From Allorhizobium paknamense (GTDB lineage Bacteria > Pseudomonadota > Alphaproteobacteria > Rhizobiales > Rhizobiaceae), in contig NZ_JAUSWH010000017.1 in NCBI RefSeq assembly GCF_030815125.1, positions 1 to 64,000 of the forward strand: a stretch of 64,000 nucleotides of DNA. The letters are read 5' to 3'. Positions 10,039-18,490 of this stretch are shown in pieces; position 1 is the stretch's first letter; each line of letters begins with the position of its first letter. Under the pieces are notes generated by a model, which saw only the letters and a program-made list of their open reading frames with translations, was not told the DNA's origin and searched no databases. The position numbers were made by a program, and so were the translations under genes.

Positions 10039-10467
10039 TCACTTCAGCTTGCCAAAGACGGGTCGCCGCGGATCTTTATCGATCGTCTGCTTCGGGGCAG
10101 GTGCGATGCCGGTTTCCACCTCCTCCGTTGTGTCGCAAAGATCAATGCGCTGCCGGCGAGCAGGGTTGGTCCCTACTCGTGAACCCGTGAAGCGCACGCC
10201 GTAGAGATTGCCACGGTGCCAAACCTTTTCGCACTCAACCTTAAAGCCATCGAGTTCAACAAAAAGAGTAAAGTGCGAAGGTACGATCCAACCGACGTCG
10301 AGCTCGATTTTGGCACCGGTGTCGCTCAGGTCCCGGACGATGCAAGGCACTGCACTGTGCCCTTCATGGAAGGCAGCGAGCCCGCCCTTGAGTACTCGGG
10401 TCCTTCGGGGACGCTCAACCGTCGGTTCGCGGGGTGGTACTGAATCTCTCGCCTGATCGCACACCAT
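10039..10467 (-). CDS. PilZ-domain protein (probable c-di-GMP receptor)
   Basis: 142 residues. The PilZ c-di-GMP-binding elements are visible: RRTR near residues 21-24 (the RxxxR-type arginine motif) and DLSDTGAKIEL (the D/NxSxxG motif), followed by beta-strand-like segments ending in VWHRGNLYGVRF. The C-terminal ~40 residues are charged and of unknown role. The ATG is preceded by CGAGGACA. It probably binds c-di-GMP made or degraded by the neighbouring GGDEF/EAL proteins and changes the activity of a partner by contact. Confidence 0.82.
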   Translation of the reverse strand: MVCDQARDSVPPREPTVERPRRTRVLKGGLAAFHEGHSAVPCIVRDLSDTGAKIELDVGWIVPSHFTLFVELDGFKVECEKVWHRGNLYGVRFTGSRVGTNPARRQRIDLCDTTEEVETGIAPAPKQTIDKDPRRPVFGKLK

Positions 10468-10868
10468 GCAGATGTCCTCGTTAAATCACCGCCCAGATCA
10501 ATCCTCCCGTTGATTTATTGGAGTAGCAAGAGATGATTGACAATCCGTTTCCGGAGCAGCCGCATGTGGGTGCTAATGCCCGCCAGCGATCCATACCTTG
10601 ACCCCAGCCGGAACCGGCCCCGGTCTTGTGCATCTGCTGTCGGGCTGGCTGCTCAATAGCATTACCGAAGTGTTTGAACGCTGCCGATTGTAATAAGAGT
10701 TTCCTCTATCGATCACCCGCAAAGAGGCACTGATGCTTCTGTAGCCGCGATTGACGGTGCCACGGCCGGTGAGCTTGAGCGACAGGTGGCTTGGTTCGTC
10801 CGACGAAAGAGGTGGCTCGTTTTGTCTGAACAGTTTGGGGCGTTTCGCTAAGTGGATTTCCGCCTCGA
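10468..10868. other. Gene-free stretch at the edge of the IS graveyard
   Basis: About 400 bases with no supportable gene. It contains one copy of a ~75-bp repeat (10734-10807) whose second copy lies at 12775-12850, and it ends at an IS3-family fragment. I cannot assign anything else in it. Confidence 0.5.
10734..10807 (+). repeat. Direct repeat copy A (~75 bp)
   Basis: Shares with 12775-12850 a block beginning TGCTTCTGTAGCC / TGCCTTTGTAGCC, with GGTGAGCTTGAGCGACAGG in both and the ending GGCTTGGTTCGTCCGACGAA. The two copies are in the same orientation and flank the cluster of broken transposases and the apionate-lactonase-like fragment. Confidence 0.75.
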
Positions 10869-11180
10869 TTATCCCGCCACCATCATTGGTGCCAGCGCGT
10901 TGAAGTAGGCCTGATTCGGCGTCTGCCGGTCAAGGGATGAATGTGGTCGTCGGCTGTTGCTGAAGATCAGATATCGACCAATGCCAGCGCAGGCCTCAGA
11001 CACGGTCTTGTAGGCGTGCAGGTAGACCTCATCATATTTGATCGACCGCCAGAGCCGCTCGACGAAGACGTTGTCGCGCCATGCGCCCTTGCCATCCATC
11101 GAGATGGCGATCTCAGCTTTCTTCGGCACTGCCGTGAAGTCCACCGAGGTAAACTGCGAGCCCTGATCGATCATGATCAC
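10869..11180 (-). pseudogene. IS3-family orfB transposase, C-terminal fragment
   Basis: About 100 in-frame residues typical of the C-terminal half of IS3-family integrase-type transposases: DQGSQFTSVDFTAV (second catalytic Asp), DGKGAWRDNVFVERLWRSIK (catalytic Glu), GRYLIFSNSRRPHSSLDRQT and PNQAYFNALAPMMVAG at the natural end. The N-terminal half is missing: at about 11,175 the sequence runs directly into an IstB fragment on the opposite strand. The remaining frame has no stop, so the truncation is fairly recent. Confidence 0.85.
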
Positions 11181-11460
11181 CGCCAACCAGCCCTTCGGTG
11201 AATGGAACAGGGTTTTCCAAGACCCCGCAATGACACTCGCTGCCGTCGATCGTCTCGTTCACCATGCAACCATCTTTGAGATGAATGTTGAAAGCTACCG
11301 GCGTCGCTCGGCAATGGAAGCCAAACGCCAGCGCGGCAGGCCACCATCGTTCGCGACAATGAAAAGTGCCGCGGAGATTGACGCTGCGCGACAATCAGAA
11401 GCCGACGAAGCCCTTGCCAGCGACAATCACGATGATACCGTCACCGACGACCGCGATATG
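11173..11460 (+). pseudogene. IS21-family helper IstB, C-terminal fragment
   Basis: Translation begins ITANQPFGEWNRVF, then DPAMTLAAVDRLVHHATIFE and MNVESYRRRSAMEAKR, which is the conserved C-terminal end of the IS21 helper ATPase IstB. The ATPase core with Walker motifs is absent. The fragment abuts an oppositely oriented IS3 fragment. The frame stays open to 11,544, but beyond about 11,460 it no longer looks like IstB. Confidence 0.8.
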
Positions 11461-11547
11461 AGAATCTCATCCAGATCGTTGCTCTACAGGGCCGTGATAA
11501 GAAAAGCGTTTCATACAAGAACGGGTCACGCAGCCACCTATTGAAGC

Positions 11548-12250
11548 TCAAGGTTCGGCAAGCAAGTCTTTCAAGAAGTGATAGAGCGGCGTCGGTCTCA
11601 TCTGCTCGTCAAGCAGGCCCCGGGGGCCGCAAAGGCCACCAAGCGTCAATCGACGTATGCCGGCGCGCGCTGCAGCTTCGATCAGGCCCCGGTTCCAGTC
11701 CACAGCATAGCTTGCAAACTGGCGAGGGTCTGTCGCACTCAGGCATAGCCGTCGATTGCCAGGATTTGGGACAAGGTCTGCCCCATAGGGGTCATGCGCG
11801 CGGCAATGGTGGTTGGCCCCAGATCGTATGGCGTGTCGCCGATGAAACTGCGAGCGGTCGCAAAGATATCGGGCAAGGCTTCCAAGGTCTCCATGACCGC
11901 GGCGTCACCTGCATCATGAACGATCGGGCAGAATGAATGCGTCACGAAATCGAACAGGTTTCGGGGAGGGCGTTTGCGGTTCAGTTCGGTGAAGAAGGAC
12001 AGCATGCCGCCACCGATTTCGAGCCCGGGGAAAAAGTGGCGTGCCGCCTTCGCCATCTCTTCGAAGCTTGGACCCTCAGGACGGGTTGCACCGGGTTGCC
12101 ACGATTTTAGATCATGTGCTTGCGTGACCACAAGGGTATGCGGCATCAGCCCCGCTGTCTGGAGAGCCTGGGCAGCTTGGGCCATCTCATTATCGGCACT
12201 TGCGCGTGCTGGTAACACCAGCTCTACGGTGATCGGCAGGCCTGTCATCT
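11548..12250 (-). pseudogene. D-apionate lactonase-like gene, broken fragment
   Basis: The minus strand encodes the C-terminal part of a sugar-lactonase-like protein that I read as related to D-apionate lactonase (ApnL): FFTELNRKRPP, DFVTHSFCPIVHDAGDAAVM and ETLEALPDIFATARSF are characteristic. The frame stops at 11,739, but its natural continuation (RQFASYAVDWNRGLIEAAAR ... TPLYHFLKDLLAEP) is present in another frame down to a stop at 11548-11550, so one frameshift has occurred. The N-terminal half is gone and the upstream side meets an IS630 fragment. It suggests that a plant-sugar (apiose) catabolism gene once lay here. The assignment rests on recalled family motifs. Confidence 0.55.
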
Positions 12251-12334
12251 TGCCTAATGTGCCACTATGCCGGATACGTTTGTGCACGACCAAGCAAAGT
12301 CATCAACAACCCTATTGCCAACGGGGCGGGCCAT

Positions 12335-12681
12335 ACGATTTTACGAGTCTGCCCGTGCCGGACAAGGAACCGATGCAAGGCCGACTTGTTGATCGTGATG
12401 CCCTGCGCAGAAAGCGCGTCCCGCAGCTCGAACAAGGTTCCATCGCGGTGCTCAGCGAGCCATGCCATGATCGCCACGCCATGGGCCTCTGTCTTGCGGG
12501 AATTTCGATCTCCGCCAAGAGGACCAGGTCGCATGTCGCCCTGGCGAAGTTGAAGAGTTCGCCAGCGGCTGACGCTTGCGGCACTCACGCCGAACCGTTC
12601 AGCAGCTTCTCGGTGGGTCGCACCAGCGGAAACAGCAGCAAGCACGCGAACTCGCAGATCCACAGAGAGAGCTTTTGACAT
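12335..12681 (-). pseudogene. IS630-family transposase, N-terminal fragment
   Basis: Starts MSKALSVDLRVRVLAAVSAG and continues with the helix-turn-helix segment REAAERFGVSAASVSRWR, then LHRFLVRHGQTRKI, typical of the N-terminal DNA-binding half of IS630 transposases. After about 12,335 the reading frame continues into unrelated sequence and the catalytic DDE half is missing. It directly follows (in its own direction) a perfect 10-bp inverted repeat at 12681-12706. Confidence 0.78.
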
Positions 12682-12706
12682 ATCTGCCGACCTCCATCGG
12701 CAGATA
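12681..12706. repeat. Perfect 10-bp inverted repeat at the IS630 fragment start
   Basis: TATCTGCCGA, a six-base spacer, then TCGGCAGATA. It overlaps the start codon side of the IS630 fragment. It could be an operator or part of the element end. Confidence 0.6.
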
Positions 12707-13057
12707 GTTTGAGAATCAGAACACGGCTGATTTGCAAAGACCCCCAGATTCAATCATTCAGGGAACCGCCCTAATGCCTTTGTAGCCAGGATTGAAGGAA
12801 ACCACGGCTGGTGAGCTTGAGCGACAGGTGGGCTTGGTTCGTCCGACGAACAAGCAGGATAACAATTCATTTGGTTGTGGATTACTCCTTTTGAAGCGTC
12901 GCAATCTTGCAGTGTTAGGTAGTCCAATCACACTGGCGTGAAAGGTTCGGCGTTTGGGCGATTATTTCAATAGGTTCACATATAATTAAGTAGTAATTGT
13001 GAACCTAACTGCAGACGTTACCAGACGGTCTTGCTTATTTCTCCAGGGGAACATGCG
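12707..13057. other. Gene-free stretch before the third chemoreceptor
   Basis: Contains direct-repeat copy B (12775-12850) and, from about 12,960, an AT-richer segment that probably holds the promoter of the downstream chemoreceptor. AGGGGA at 13045-13050 is its ribosome site. Nothing else is recognisable. Confidence 0.45.
12775..12850 (+). repeat. Direct repeat copy B (~75 bp)
   Basis: Second copy of the repeat described at 10734-10807, same orientation, about 2 kb away. The copies differ at several positions and by small indels, so the duplication is not recent. Confidence 0.75.
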
Positions 13058-14917
13058 GTGCGCATAACAATCGCTAGGCTTTTGACGGTCTTTGCCGTGG
13101 TTATCGTAACAGGACTTGCTGCCTCAATCGGCCTTCAAACCTATACCTTGGAGAAGCTGAAGGTGAATGGACCGATCTATGCGACAATTGTCGACGGCAA
13201 GGATCTGATCGCCGACATCCTGCCGCCGCCCCTGTATGTGGTCGAGGCATATATGTTATCAAGCGAGACGGTGCTCCACCCGGACAGGGCAGCCGTTAAC
13301 CTTGCCAAAATAGAAAAGCTTGCTGAAGAATATGAGACGCGACGCAAATACTGGCAACAGTCAAACCTTCCGCAGCCATTGCAGGACAAGCTTTTAAATG
13401 ATGTCTTGGTCAAGGGAGACAGGTTCTGGGAGAAATTTCGCGCGGAGTTCATGCCAGCTGCTTCTGCCGCTGATTTGGAGGCGAAACAAGCCGCAACCGA
13501 AAGCCTTCTTGAGAGCTTCTGGGTCCATGATCTTGCCGTTCGTGAACTGGTCGAAATGGCCGGCGGTCATCTTGTAGCCCAAGAGGCATATGCTCGCGCC
13601 TCCTCTGGCAGTCTCGGTAAAGCCGCCGCCGTTGGTAGCGCGCTATCCGTTATTCTCTTTGTCTTGGGCATTATGTTCTTTCGATTGCGCGCCATCGGAC
13701 CGCTCGACAGGATTACCAAGTATATGTCGCATTTGGCGGCCGGAGATCTCACGCAGGAAGTGCCCTTCGTAACACGCAGTGATGAGATAGGGACCATGGC
13801 CAATTCGGTGGAGGTCTTCCGTCAGGCAGCATTGGAACGTAAGCGCTTGCGCCTTGAGGCTGAAGAAGCACGAATTGTAGCGGAGGCAGAGGGTATTGAG
13901 CGCGAGCAGCTGACGAATGCACAGGCGGCGGCTCTGGCTAATGTCGTGGCGACATTGGGTGCTGGCCTCTCGCGTCTTGCCGAATGCAACATTCGCTACA
14001 CCATTGATGAGCCTTTTAGTGCCGACTTCGAGCCGCTGCGCCATGACTTCAACAACGCGCTTGCCGCATTTCAAGCGACGCTTGTCGACGTCCTTGAGGC
14101 GACGCGGACCATTCATGCCCATGGCGAAGAGATGCGCGAGGCCTCAGACAACCTCGCAAAGCGGACCGAACAACAGGCCGCAGCGCTTGAGGAGACATCG
14201 GCCGCACTGTCTCAGGTGACTGCGACGGTCAAGCAGGCCTCCGAGCGAACAGTGGAGACACGTACGCTGGTCAGAGACGCTAAGGCCTGCAGTGAAGAAT
14301 CGAGCAAGGTTGTCAAAGACGCGATAGAAGCCATGAGGATGATCGAGAACTCATCCGATGAGATTGGCAAGATCATTGGTGTGATCGACGAGATTGCCTT
14401 CCAGACCAATCTGCTGGCCCTCAATGCTGGGGTTGAGGCAGCCCGCGCAGGAGAGGCTGGAAAAGGTTTCGCTGTTGTCGCACAGGAGGTTCGCGAGCTT
14501 GCACAACGCTCCGCCACGGCGGCAAAGGAAATCAAGACCCTGATTGCCACTTCAGGAACTCAAGTGGAAGCAGGTGTTAGGCTGGTCTCTCAGACCGGTT
14601 CCTCCTTAACGCGCATTGAAGACTTTGTGTCCGTTATCAATCTCAATGTCGAGGCAATATCGACAGCGTCAGTAGAACAGGCCGAAGGGTTGAGGCAGAT
14701 TAGCAGTGCGGTCAGTGAAATCGATCGCATGACCCAGCAAAACGCGGCAATGGTGGAGGAGACGACAGCAATCAGCCATGCACTATCGGAGGGATCTGCG
14801 CATCTAACGCAACTCGCAGGCCGTTTCACACTGAACAGGCGAAGCAAGATACGCGAAAAGTCTATGCCGCTTGCTGAGACGAACCCAGGTAAAGACAGAG
14901 TTTTTTCTGCCGCATGA
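13058..14917 (+). CDS. Transmembrane methyl-accepting chemotaxis protein
   Basis: 619 residues from a GTG start at 13058, chosen because AGGGGA lies seven bases upstream. TM1 is near residues 5-25, followed by a helical periplasmic domain that contains GKDLIADILPPPLYVVEAYM, a motif I associate with this receptor type. TM2 is near 190-212, then HAMP and the coiled-coil signalling domain with DEIAFQTNLLALNAGVEAAR. There is no WxxF pentapeptide at the C-terminus (it ends RVFSAA). The signalling domain is nearly identical in its core to the other three chemoreceptors of the window, which may allow recombination between them. Confidence 0.92.
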   Translation: MRITIARLLTVFAVVIVTGLAASIGLQTYTLEKLKVNGPIYATIVDGKDLIADILPPPLYVVEAYMLSSETVLHPDRAAVNLAKIEKLAEEYETRRKYWQQSNLPQPLQDKLLNDVLVKGDRFWEKFRAEFMPAASAADLEAKQAATESLLESFWVHDLAVRELVEMAGGHLVAQEAYARASSGSLGKAAAVGSALSVILFVLGIMFFRLRAIGPLDRITKYMSHLAAGDLTQEVPFVTRSDEIGTMANSVEVFRQAALERKRLRLEAEEARIVAEAEGIEREQLTNAQAAALANVVATLGAGLSRLAECNIRYTIDEPFSADFEPLRHDFNNALAAFQATLVDVLEATRTIHAHGEEMREASDNLAKRTEQQAAALEETSAALSQVTATVKQASERTVETRTLVRDAKACSEESSKVVKDAIEAMRMIENSSDEIGKIIGVIDEIAFQTNLLALNAGVEAARAGEAGKGFAVVAQEVRELAQRSATAAKEIKTLIATSGTQVEAGVRLVSQTGSSLTRIEDFVSVINLNVEAISTASVEQAEGLRQISSAVSEIDRMTQQNAAMVEETTAISHALSEGSAHLTQLAGRFTLNRRSKIREKSMPLAETNPGKDRVFSAA

Positions 14918-15144
14918 GCCGTTGAGGAGCGCTTGCTTTCTGACCTTGATCGACAAACCTCTGAGCTCCGGAGGAAGGCTCAACCACTTGTAGGTCAGGG
15001 GTTTGAACGATCGACTGAAGGGCCATCATGCTAAGGCGTCGGTGATGGACGCGGAGATAGATCCAATGACCGACCCGAAGCAGCTCGCGAAACCTTTTGT
15101 GCTTGCTGAAACCGATTGAATTTGGCCTCGGGGGGGGCCGTTAG

Positions 15145-15930
15145 ATGAACTGTCAGGCTTGCAAGAACGGAGCATCTTTCAGGACTTCAATTTCAATGGC
15201 TTTCCAGCCGATCATTGATGTCGGTCGCGGACTAGTATTTGCACATGAGGCCCTTGTGCGCGGCATGGATGGAAGCGGCGCGGCAAGTGTGCTGTCGTTC
15301 GTGGATCCGGACAACCGCTATGCCTTCGATCAACAGTGCCGGGTGCATGCAATCGAACTTGCGGCCAGCCTGTTTCCCCGCAAAGACATTCCGCATTTAT
15401 CAATCAACTTCATGCCAAAAGCCATCTATGAACCGCGGGCCTGCATCCGCCAGACGCTGGAGACGGCCAAGCGCACAAACTTTCCGCTCGACCGGATCAT
15501 CTTCGAGTTTAAGGAAGTCGAGAAACTCGACACAGCACACCTGATCAATATTCTCCGAAGCTATCGCGAAATCGGTTTCAAGACGGCGATCGACGATTTC
15601 GGTGCCGGCCATTCCGGGCTTAACCTTCTGACGCGTTTTCAGCCTGATATTGTCAAGCTCGACATGGATTTGATCCGCGGCATCGATTTGGACCCGGTCA
15701 AGCAGGTAGTAGTCCGCCGGACGCTTGAAATGCTCAAAGATCTCGGCATCACGGTCGTATGTGAGGGTGTTGAAACTGCCGAGGAGTTCACAACGCTCAC
15801 CGAGCTCGGCGTTGACCTGATCCAAGGCTACTTTGTCGCCCGCCCGACCTTTGAGGGCCTGAGTGAGGTGTCCTCTGCCATTTGGCGTTTTTTAGGCAAC
15901 GGTAAAACAGATGAAGACACTGCGCTTTAG
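15145..15930 (+). CDS. Stand-alone EAL-domain c-di-GMP phosphodiesterase
   Basis: 261 residues, almost all EAL domain. The motif HEALVRG, the metal-site Glu in FEFKEVEK, DDFGAGHSGL, KLDMDLI and CEGVET are all present, so it should hydrolyse c-di-GMP. A CxxC pair sits at residues 3-6, which might bind a metal or respond to redox state. No transmembrane segment is seen. A G-run before ATG 15145 can serve as ribosome site. Its 3' end overlaps the next gene by 20 bases, pointing to a two-gene operon. Confidence 0.9.
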   Translation: MNCQACKNGASFRTSISMAFQPIIDVGRGLVFAHEALVRGMDGSGAASVLSFVDPDNRYAFDQQCRVHAIELAASLFPRKDIPHLSINFMPKAIYEPRACIRQTLETAKRTNFPLDRIIFEFKEVEKLDTAHLINILRSYREIGFKTAIDDFGAGHSGLNLLTRFQPDIVKLDMDLIRGIDLDPVKQVVVRRTLEMLKDLGITVVCEGVETAEEFTTLTELGVDLIQGYFVARPTFEGLSEVSSAIWRFLGNGKTDEDTAL

Positions 15931-16396
15931 GGTTTCGGGCAATACGGCTCATCGTCGGTTTGAAACGAGGCAGCTTCAGAAGGCGGTTACGTTCATTGAG
16001 GCTGGTCTCGATATCCAAACCGCTCCCAAAGTCAGAGACTTGCTCCAAGCAGCGCTAATCCGCGAAGCGCGGCTCGACGAAACCACGTGCAAGGAAATTG
16101 CGCAACTGGTTGTTCACAAAGTGGAACGTGGTGTATCGCCTAGCATTACGGCGGCATCCATCATCAGGGCAGGGGACGCCATTTCACGACGCCGTGCCTT
16201 GCAAGAATACGGCTGGGACGGTGAACTCCTGGGTATGAAATTTGTTCAACTTATTGCCGGCAATCAGATTGCTCTAGCAATCGAAACAGTTCGGCTTGCA
16301 GTTGAGGCGGCGACCAATCTCTATCGAGAGCTTAGAAAGGTTGAGGCCTCCGGTCGATACCATCTCATGTATGAGTATTCGGCAAACCCGGTGTAG
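15911..16396 (+). CDS. Hypothetical protein coupled to the EAL gene
   Basis: 161 residues, overlapping the end of the EAL gene by 20 bases in another frame, so probably translationally coupled. No family recognised. It is mostly helical by composition. The frame ends at a TAG (16394-16396) but continues for 54 more coding-like codons (FANGAALTIEISTISDQVDD and on) to a second TAG at 16559-16561, so the gene may have suffered a nonsense mutation and originally encoded about 216 residues. Confidence 0.55.
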   Translation: MKTLRFRVSGNTAHRRFETRQLQKAVTFIEAGLDIQTAPKVRDLLQAALIREARLDETTCKEIAQLVVHKVERGVSPSITAASIIRAGDAISRRRALQEYGWDGELLGMKFVQLIAGNQIALAIETVRLAVEAATNLYRELRKVEASGRYHLMYEYSANPV

Positions 16397-16739
16397 TTCG
16401 CCAATGGAGCTGCACTGACGATAGAGATATCCACCATTTCTGACCAAGTGGACGATATCGAAGATAAACTTGGTAGGCTGCCACTCACGCACTTGCCCGT
16501 CGTCAGGCTTTTGTCTGCGGACGATGCCCAGGCCGACCAAAAGTTTGCCACGATTCCGTAGCTGCCATGCGTTCCGATCTGCCTTCCGACGACCTCGTCG
16601 CGCAGTGATGAGATGTGATCGTGCAGGACTTGGTCGATGATTGCCACGGTCGTTCAGGCACCCAAATTGATTTTCGCGTCACCATCTTGGCAACCTGCGA
16701 CGCAGGCAACTCGAATGTTCCATAATTATGACTATGCAA

Positions 16740-16800
16740 TTTTTGATAAATTATTGATAATAATTATAAATTAGATCAACGATCGGGATGCGACGGCGCG
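16740..16800. promoter_or_regulatory. Very AT-rich segment with TTGATAA repeats
   Basis: TTGATAA occurs twice with a four-base gap inside a run of almost pure A and T. It lies beyond the 3' end of the zeta-type toxin gene and after the hypothetical gene, so its role is unclear; nothing else is seen between 16,562 and 16,829. Confidence 0.3.
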
Positions 16801-16829
16801 AATTGTTAGCTGTTTACGGCACTTGATCC

Positions 16830-17462
16830 CTACTCGATCGAGGTTCGAGAACGGTACGCCTCCCCTACCCTTACGAGGTCATAGGCTTCCGCAACCCGGC
16901 CTTCGAAAAGCCTGTGCAGCGGATTGCGACGATCAACGTCAGACCCGACGATCTCGCCAGCACGAACGCGGAAGATCTCCCGGGGCTCGATACCGCTGTT
17001 GTCTAATAGCAGGGCCTCATCCGCGCATCTGAGAGCTTTAGACAGCTTCTGCAGCGATCCTTCGTAACGTCGACGGATGATATCTTCTGGGATGCCGTGA
17101 CCACCCTTCTCTACTCGACGCTGAACACGCTCAATGTTGAGCTCGACGGAATCCAGGGCAACGTAGTAGAGGCCGACATAGTACCCAGCCGCCTTGGCCT
17201 CGCTCATCAGGTTGATTGACTGCTGGCTGCTCAAGGTGGTTTCGAAGACGAACGACTGCCGGGTTTCGATCATCTCCGCGATCTTCATGAGAGCCGCCCG
17301 CCCCGCTGCGATGGCTGCCGCCCTCCCATCGTCGGATCCCGTCAGTCCTTTGGCGATCTCATCGGCGTTGATCCAAGCGCCGTCGAGCTGCAGCTTGGCA
17401 TATGCCGACGACTTGCCCGATCCGTTGGGACCGCCGAGAATGACGCAGGTAGGTCGGGACAA
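16830..17462 (-). CDS. Zeta-type toxin (P-loop kinase)
   Basis: 210 residues with an N-terminal Walker A GGPNGSGKSS, NADEIAKGL (an Asp at the position of the zeta-toxin catalytic Asp) and FVFETTLSS, the core pattern of zeta toxins and related AAA_33 kinases. Zeta toxins phosphorylate UDP-N-acetylglucosamine and poison wall synthesis. Start is a TTG at 17462 preceded by GAGGG nine bases upstream. The gene follows a 55-residue antitoxin by 12 bases, the usual antitoxin-first order. The C-terminal ~60 residues are of unknown function. Confidence 0.8.
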   Translation of the reverse strand: MSRPTCVILGGPNGSGKSSAYAKLQLDGAWINADEIAKGLTGSDDGRAAAIAAGRAALMKIAEMIETRQSFVFETTLSSQQSINLMSEAKAAGYYVGLYYVALDSVELNIERVQRRVEKGGHGIPEDIIRRRYEGSLQKLSKALRCADEALLLDNSGIEPREIFRVRAGEIVGSDVDRRNPLHRLFEGRVAEAYDLVRVGEAYRSRTSIE

Positions 17463-17474
17463 AGATTTAGACCC

Positions 17475-17642
17475 TCAGGCGGCAGAAATACGCTTCTTCT
17501 GCTCAAATGCCGCCAGATCCTCGGCCTCATTCTGGAGGTCACGAGCGGAGATCGGCAGGCCCAAACGGCGGCTCTCGGCGATCGCTTCACGGCCGATCTG
17601 CTTGAGGGCTTCCTTGTTCTCGTCAAACTTCTTTAAGAGCAT
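17475..17642 (-). CDS. Small antitoxin partner of the zeta-type toxin
   Basis: 55 residues, beginning MLLKKFDENKEALKQIGREA and ending KKRISAA, strongly helical and charged. It is read from an ATG preceded by GGAG, and its stop is 12 bases before the toxin's TTG start. It does not resemble the classical epsilon antitoxin but fits the small helical partners found next to zeta-like kinases. The role is inferred from position and size. Confidence 0.7.
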   Translation of the reverse strand: MLLKKFDENKEALKQIGREAIAESRRLGLPISARDLQNEAEDLAAFEQKKRISAA

Positions 17643-17782
17643 GTGCGATCTCCTACATCAGGAATATAGCGCAGAGCGTCCCGCTCGGCAAATCCCGGCT
17701 TCATGGCACAGAGGAAAAGGGACAAAACGGGACGCTGGAAATCAAGATACAACATTACGCCCTTCTAATCTGCTGAAGTGCA

Positions 17783-17800
17783 GCTAACACGAGTGTTAGC
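17783..17800. promoter_or_regulatory. Inverted repeat between the toxin-antitoxin operon and a divergent gene
   Basis: GCTAACAC, two bases, GTGTTAGC: a perfect 8-bp inverted repeat, followed by GTGTTGGTAGC, a partial third copy. It lies 140 bases upstream of the antitoxin and 50 bases upstream of the divergent gene at 17853, where an operator would be expected. Confidence 0.5.
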
Positions 17801-17852
17801 GTGTTGGTAGCGTTCCCAAGCGTTGTCACAATGGAGAGGATCAGATCGCACC

Positions 17853-18200
17853 ATGACTGACGAAGTGGAACACCTGTCAAATACCCTGATGTGGACCGTC
17901 GGCATGATCACCCAAGCCGGGCCAGACGACCTCAAACGTGTGGCAAATGCCTATCGAGAAGCGCAGGATCTGGTTTCGCAGATTCCAAAGACCGAGGAAG
18001 GCGCACGGCCTCGCATCGTCGCATGCTTCCATCGGTCGGACGAGTATCGCGCTGCAGACGATATTGCCTGCGTGGGATGGGTCCTAACGGCTATCCAGGA
18101 GCGCGTAAACGAAGGCGATCTACGAGACTGGAGAAAATTGCGAACGGTCGTGAAGCAGATGGTAAAGCTGCTGCCGGAGCCGACGCGCTCGCTTCACTAA
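17853..18200 (+). CDS. Hypothetical protein
   Basis: 115 residues, beginning MTDEVEHLSNTLMWTVGMIT. No family recognised; it looks like a soluble helical protein. GGAGAGGA lies upstream, with a somewhat long spacing of about 12 bases. A TTG at 17823 is an alternative start. It is divergent from the toxin-antitoxin pair and shares the inverted repeat at 17783-17800 with it. Confidence 0.6.
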   Translation: MTDEVEHLSNTLMWTVGMITQAGPDDLKRVANAYREAQDLVSQIPKTEEGARPRIVACFHRSDEYRAADDIACVGWVLTAIQERVNEGDLRDWRKLRTVVKQMVKLLPEPTRSLH

Positions 18201-18475
18201 ATACTTGGTGTATCGAGAAGATGTTCAAAGCCCTCCCAGGTCGCTTTGTCGTCCACCCAATGACGCTGAAGCTCTTTCCATCTTCGGTCCGCCGAAACCT
18301 GCATCTTCGCGATCCGCTCAAGGAGATGGCGTGAGAAAAGCAAGTCGTCCTGTTGAGCGGTTTTAAATATGATACCGCCCTCCGGGTCATATGCGACCTG
18401 AAGCAGCTGAAGGACGCCGCATGAGCGCCGGCTATTCGCCAATGGCGGCCGGCGCGCGGCGGAAACCAGAGCCAA
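18197..18475 (-). CDS. Possible hypothetical protein
   Basis: The C-terminal ~70 codons (from LLQVAYDPEGGIIFKTAQQD through HLLERIAKMQVSADRRW to DDKATWEGFEHLLDTPSI) look like a real protein in composition. The N-terminal part does not, and no good ribosome site or start is evident, so it may be truncated. It overlaps the end of the plus-strand gene by four bases. No family recognised. Confidence 0.35.
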   Translation of the reverse strand: MALVSAARRPPLANSRRSCGVLQLLQVAYDPEGGIIFKTAQQDDLLFSRHLLERIAKMQVSADRRWKELQRHWVDDKATWEGFEHLLDTPSI

Positions 18476-18490
18476 CCCATTGAGTGCAAG

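Noticed and set aside
18330..18420. Short plus-strand frame EKQVVLLSGFKYDTALRVIC and on
   Set aside because: Looks partly coding but has no start codon or ribosome site and is only about 28 codons long, antisense to another weak candidate.
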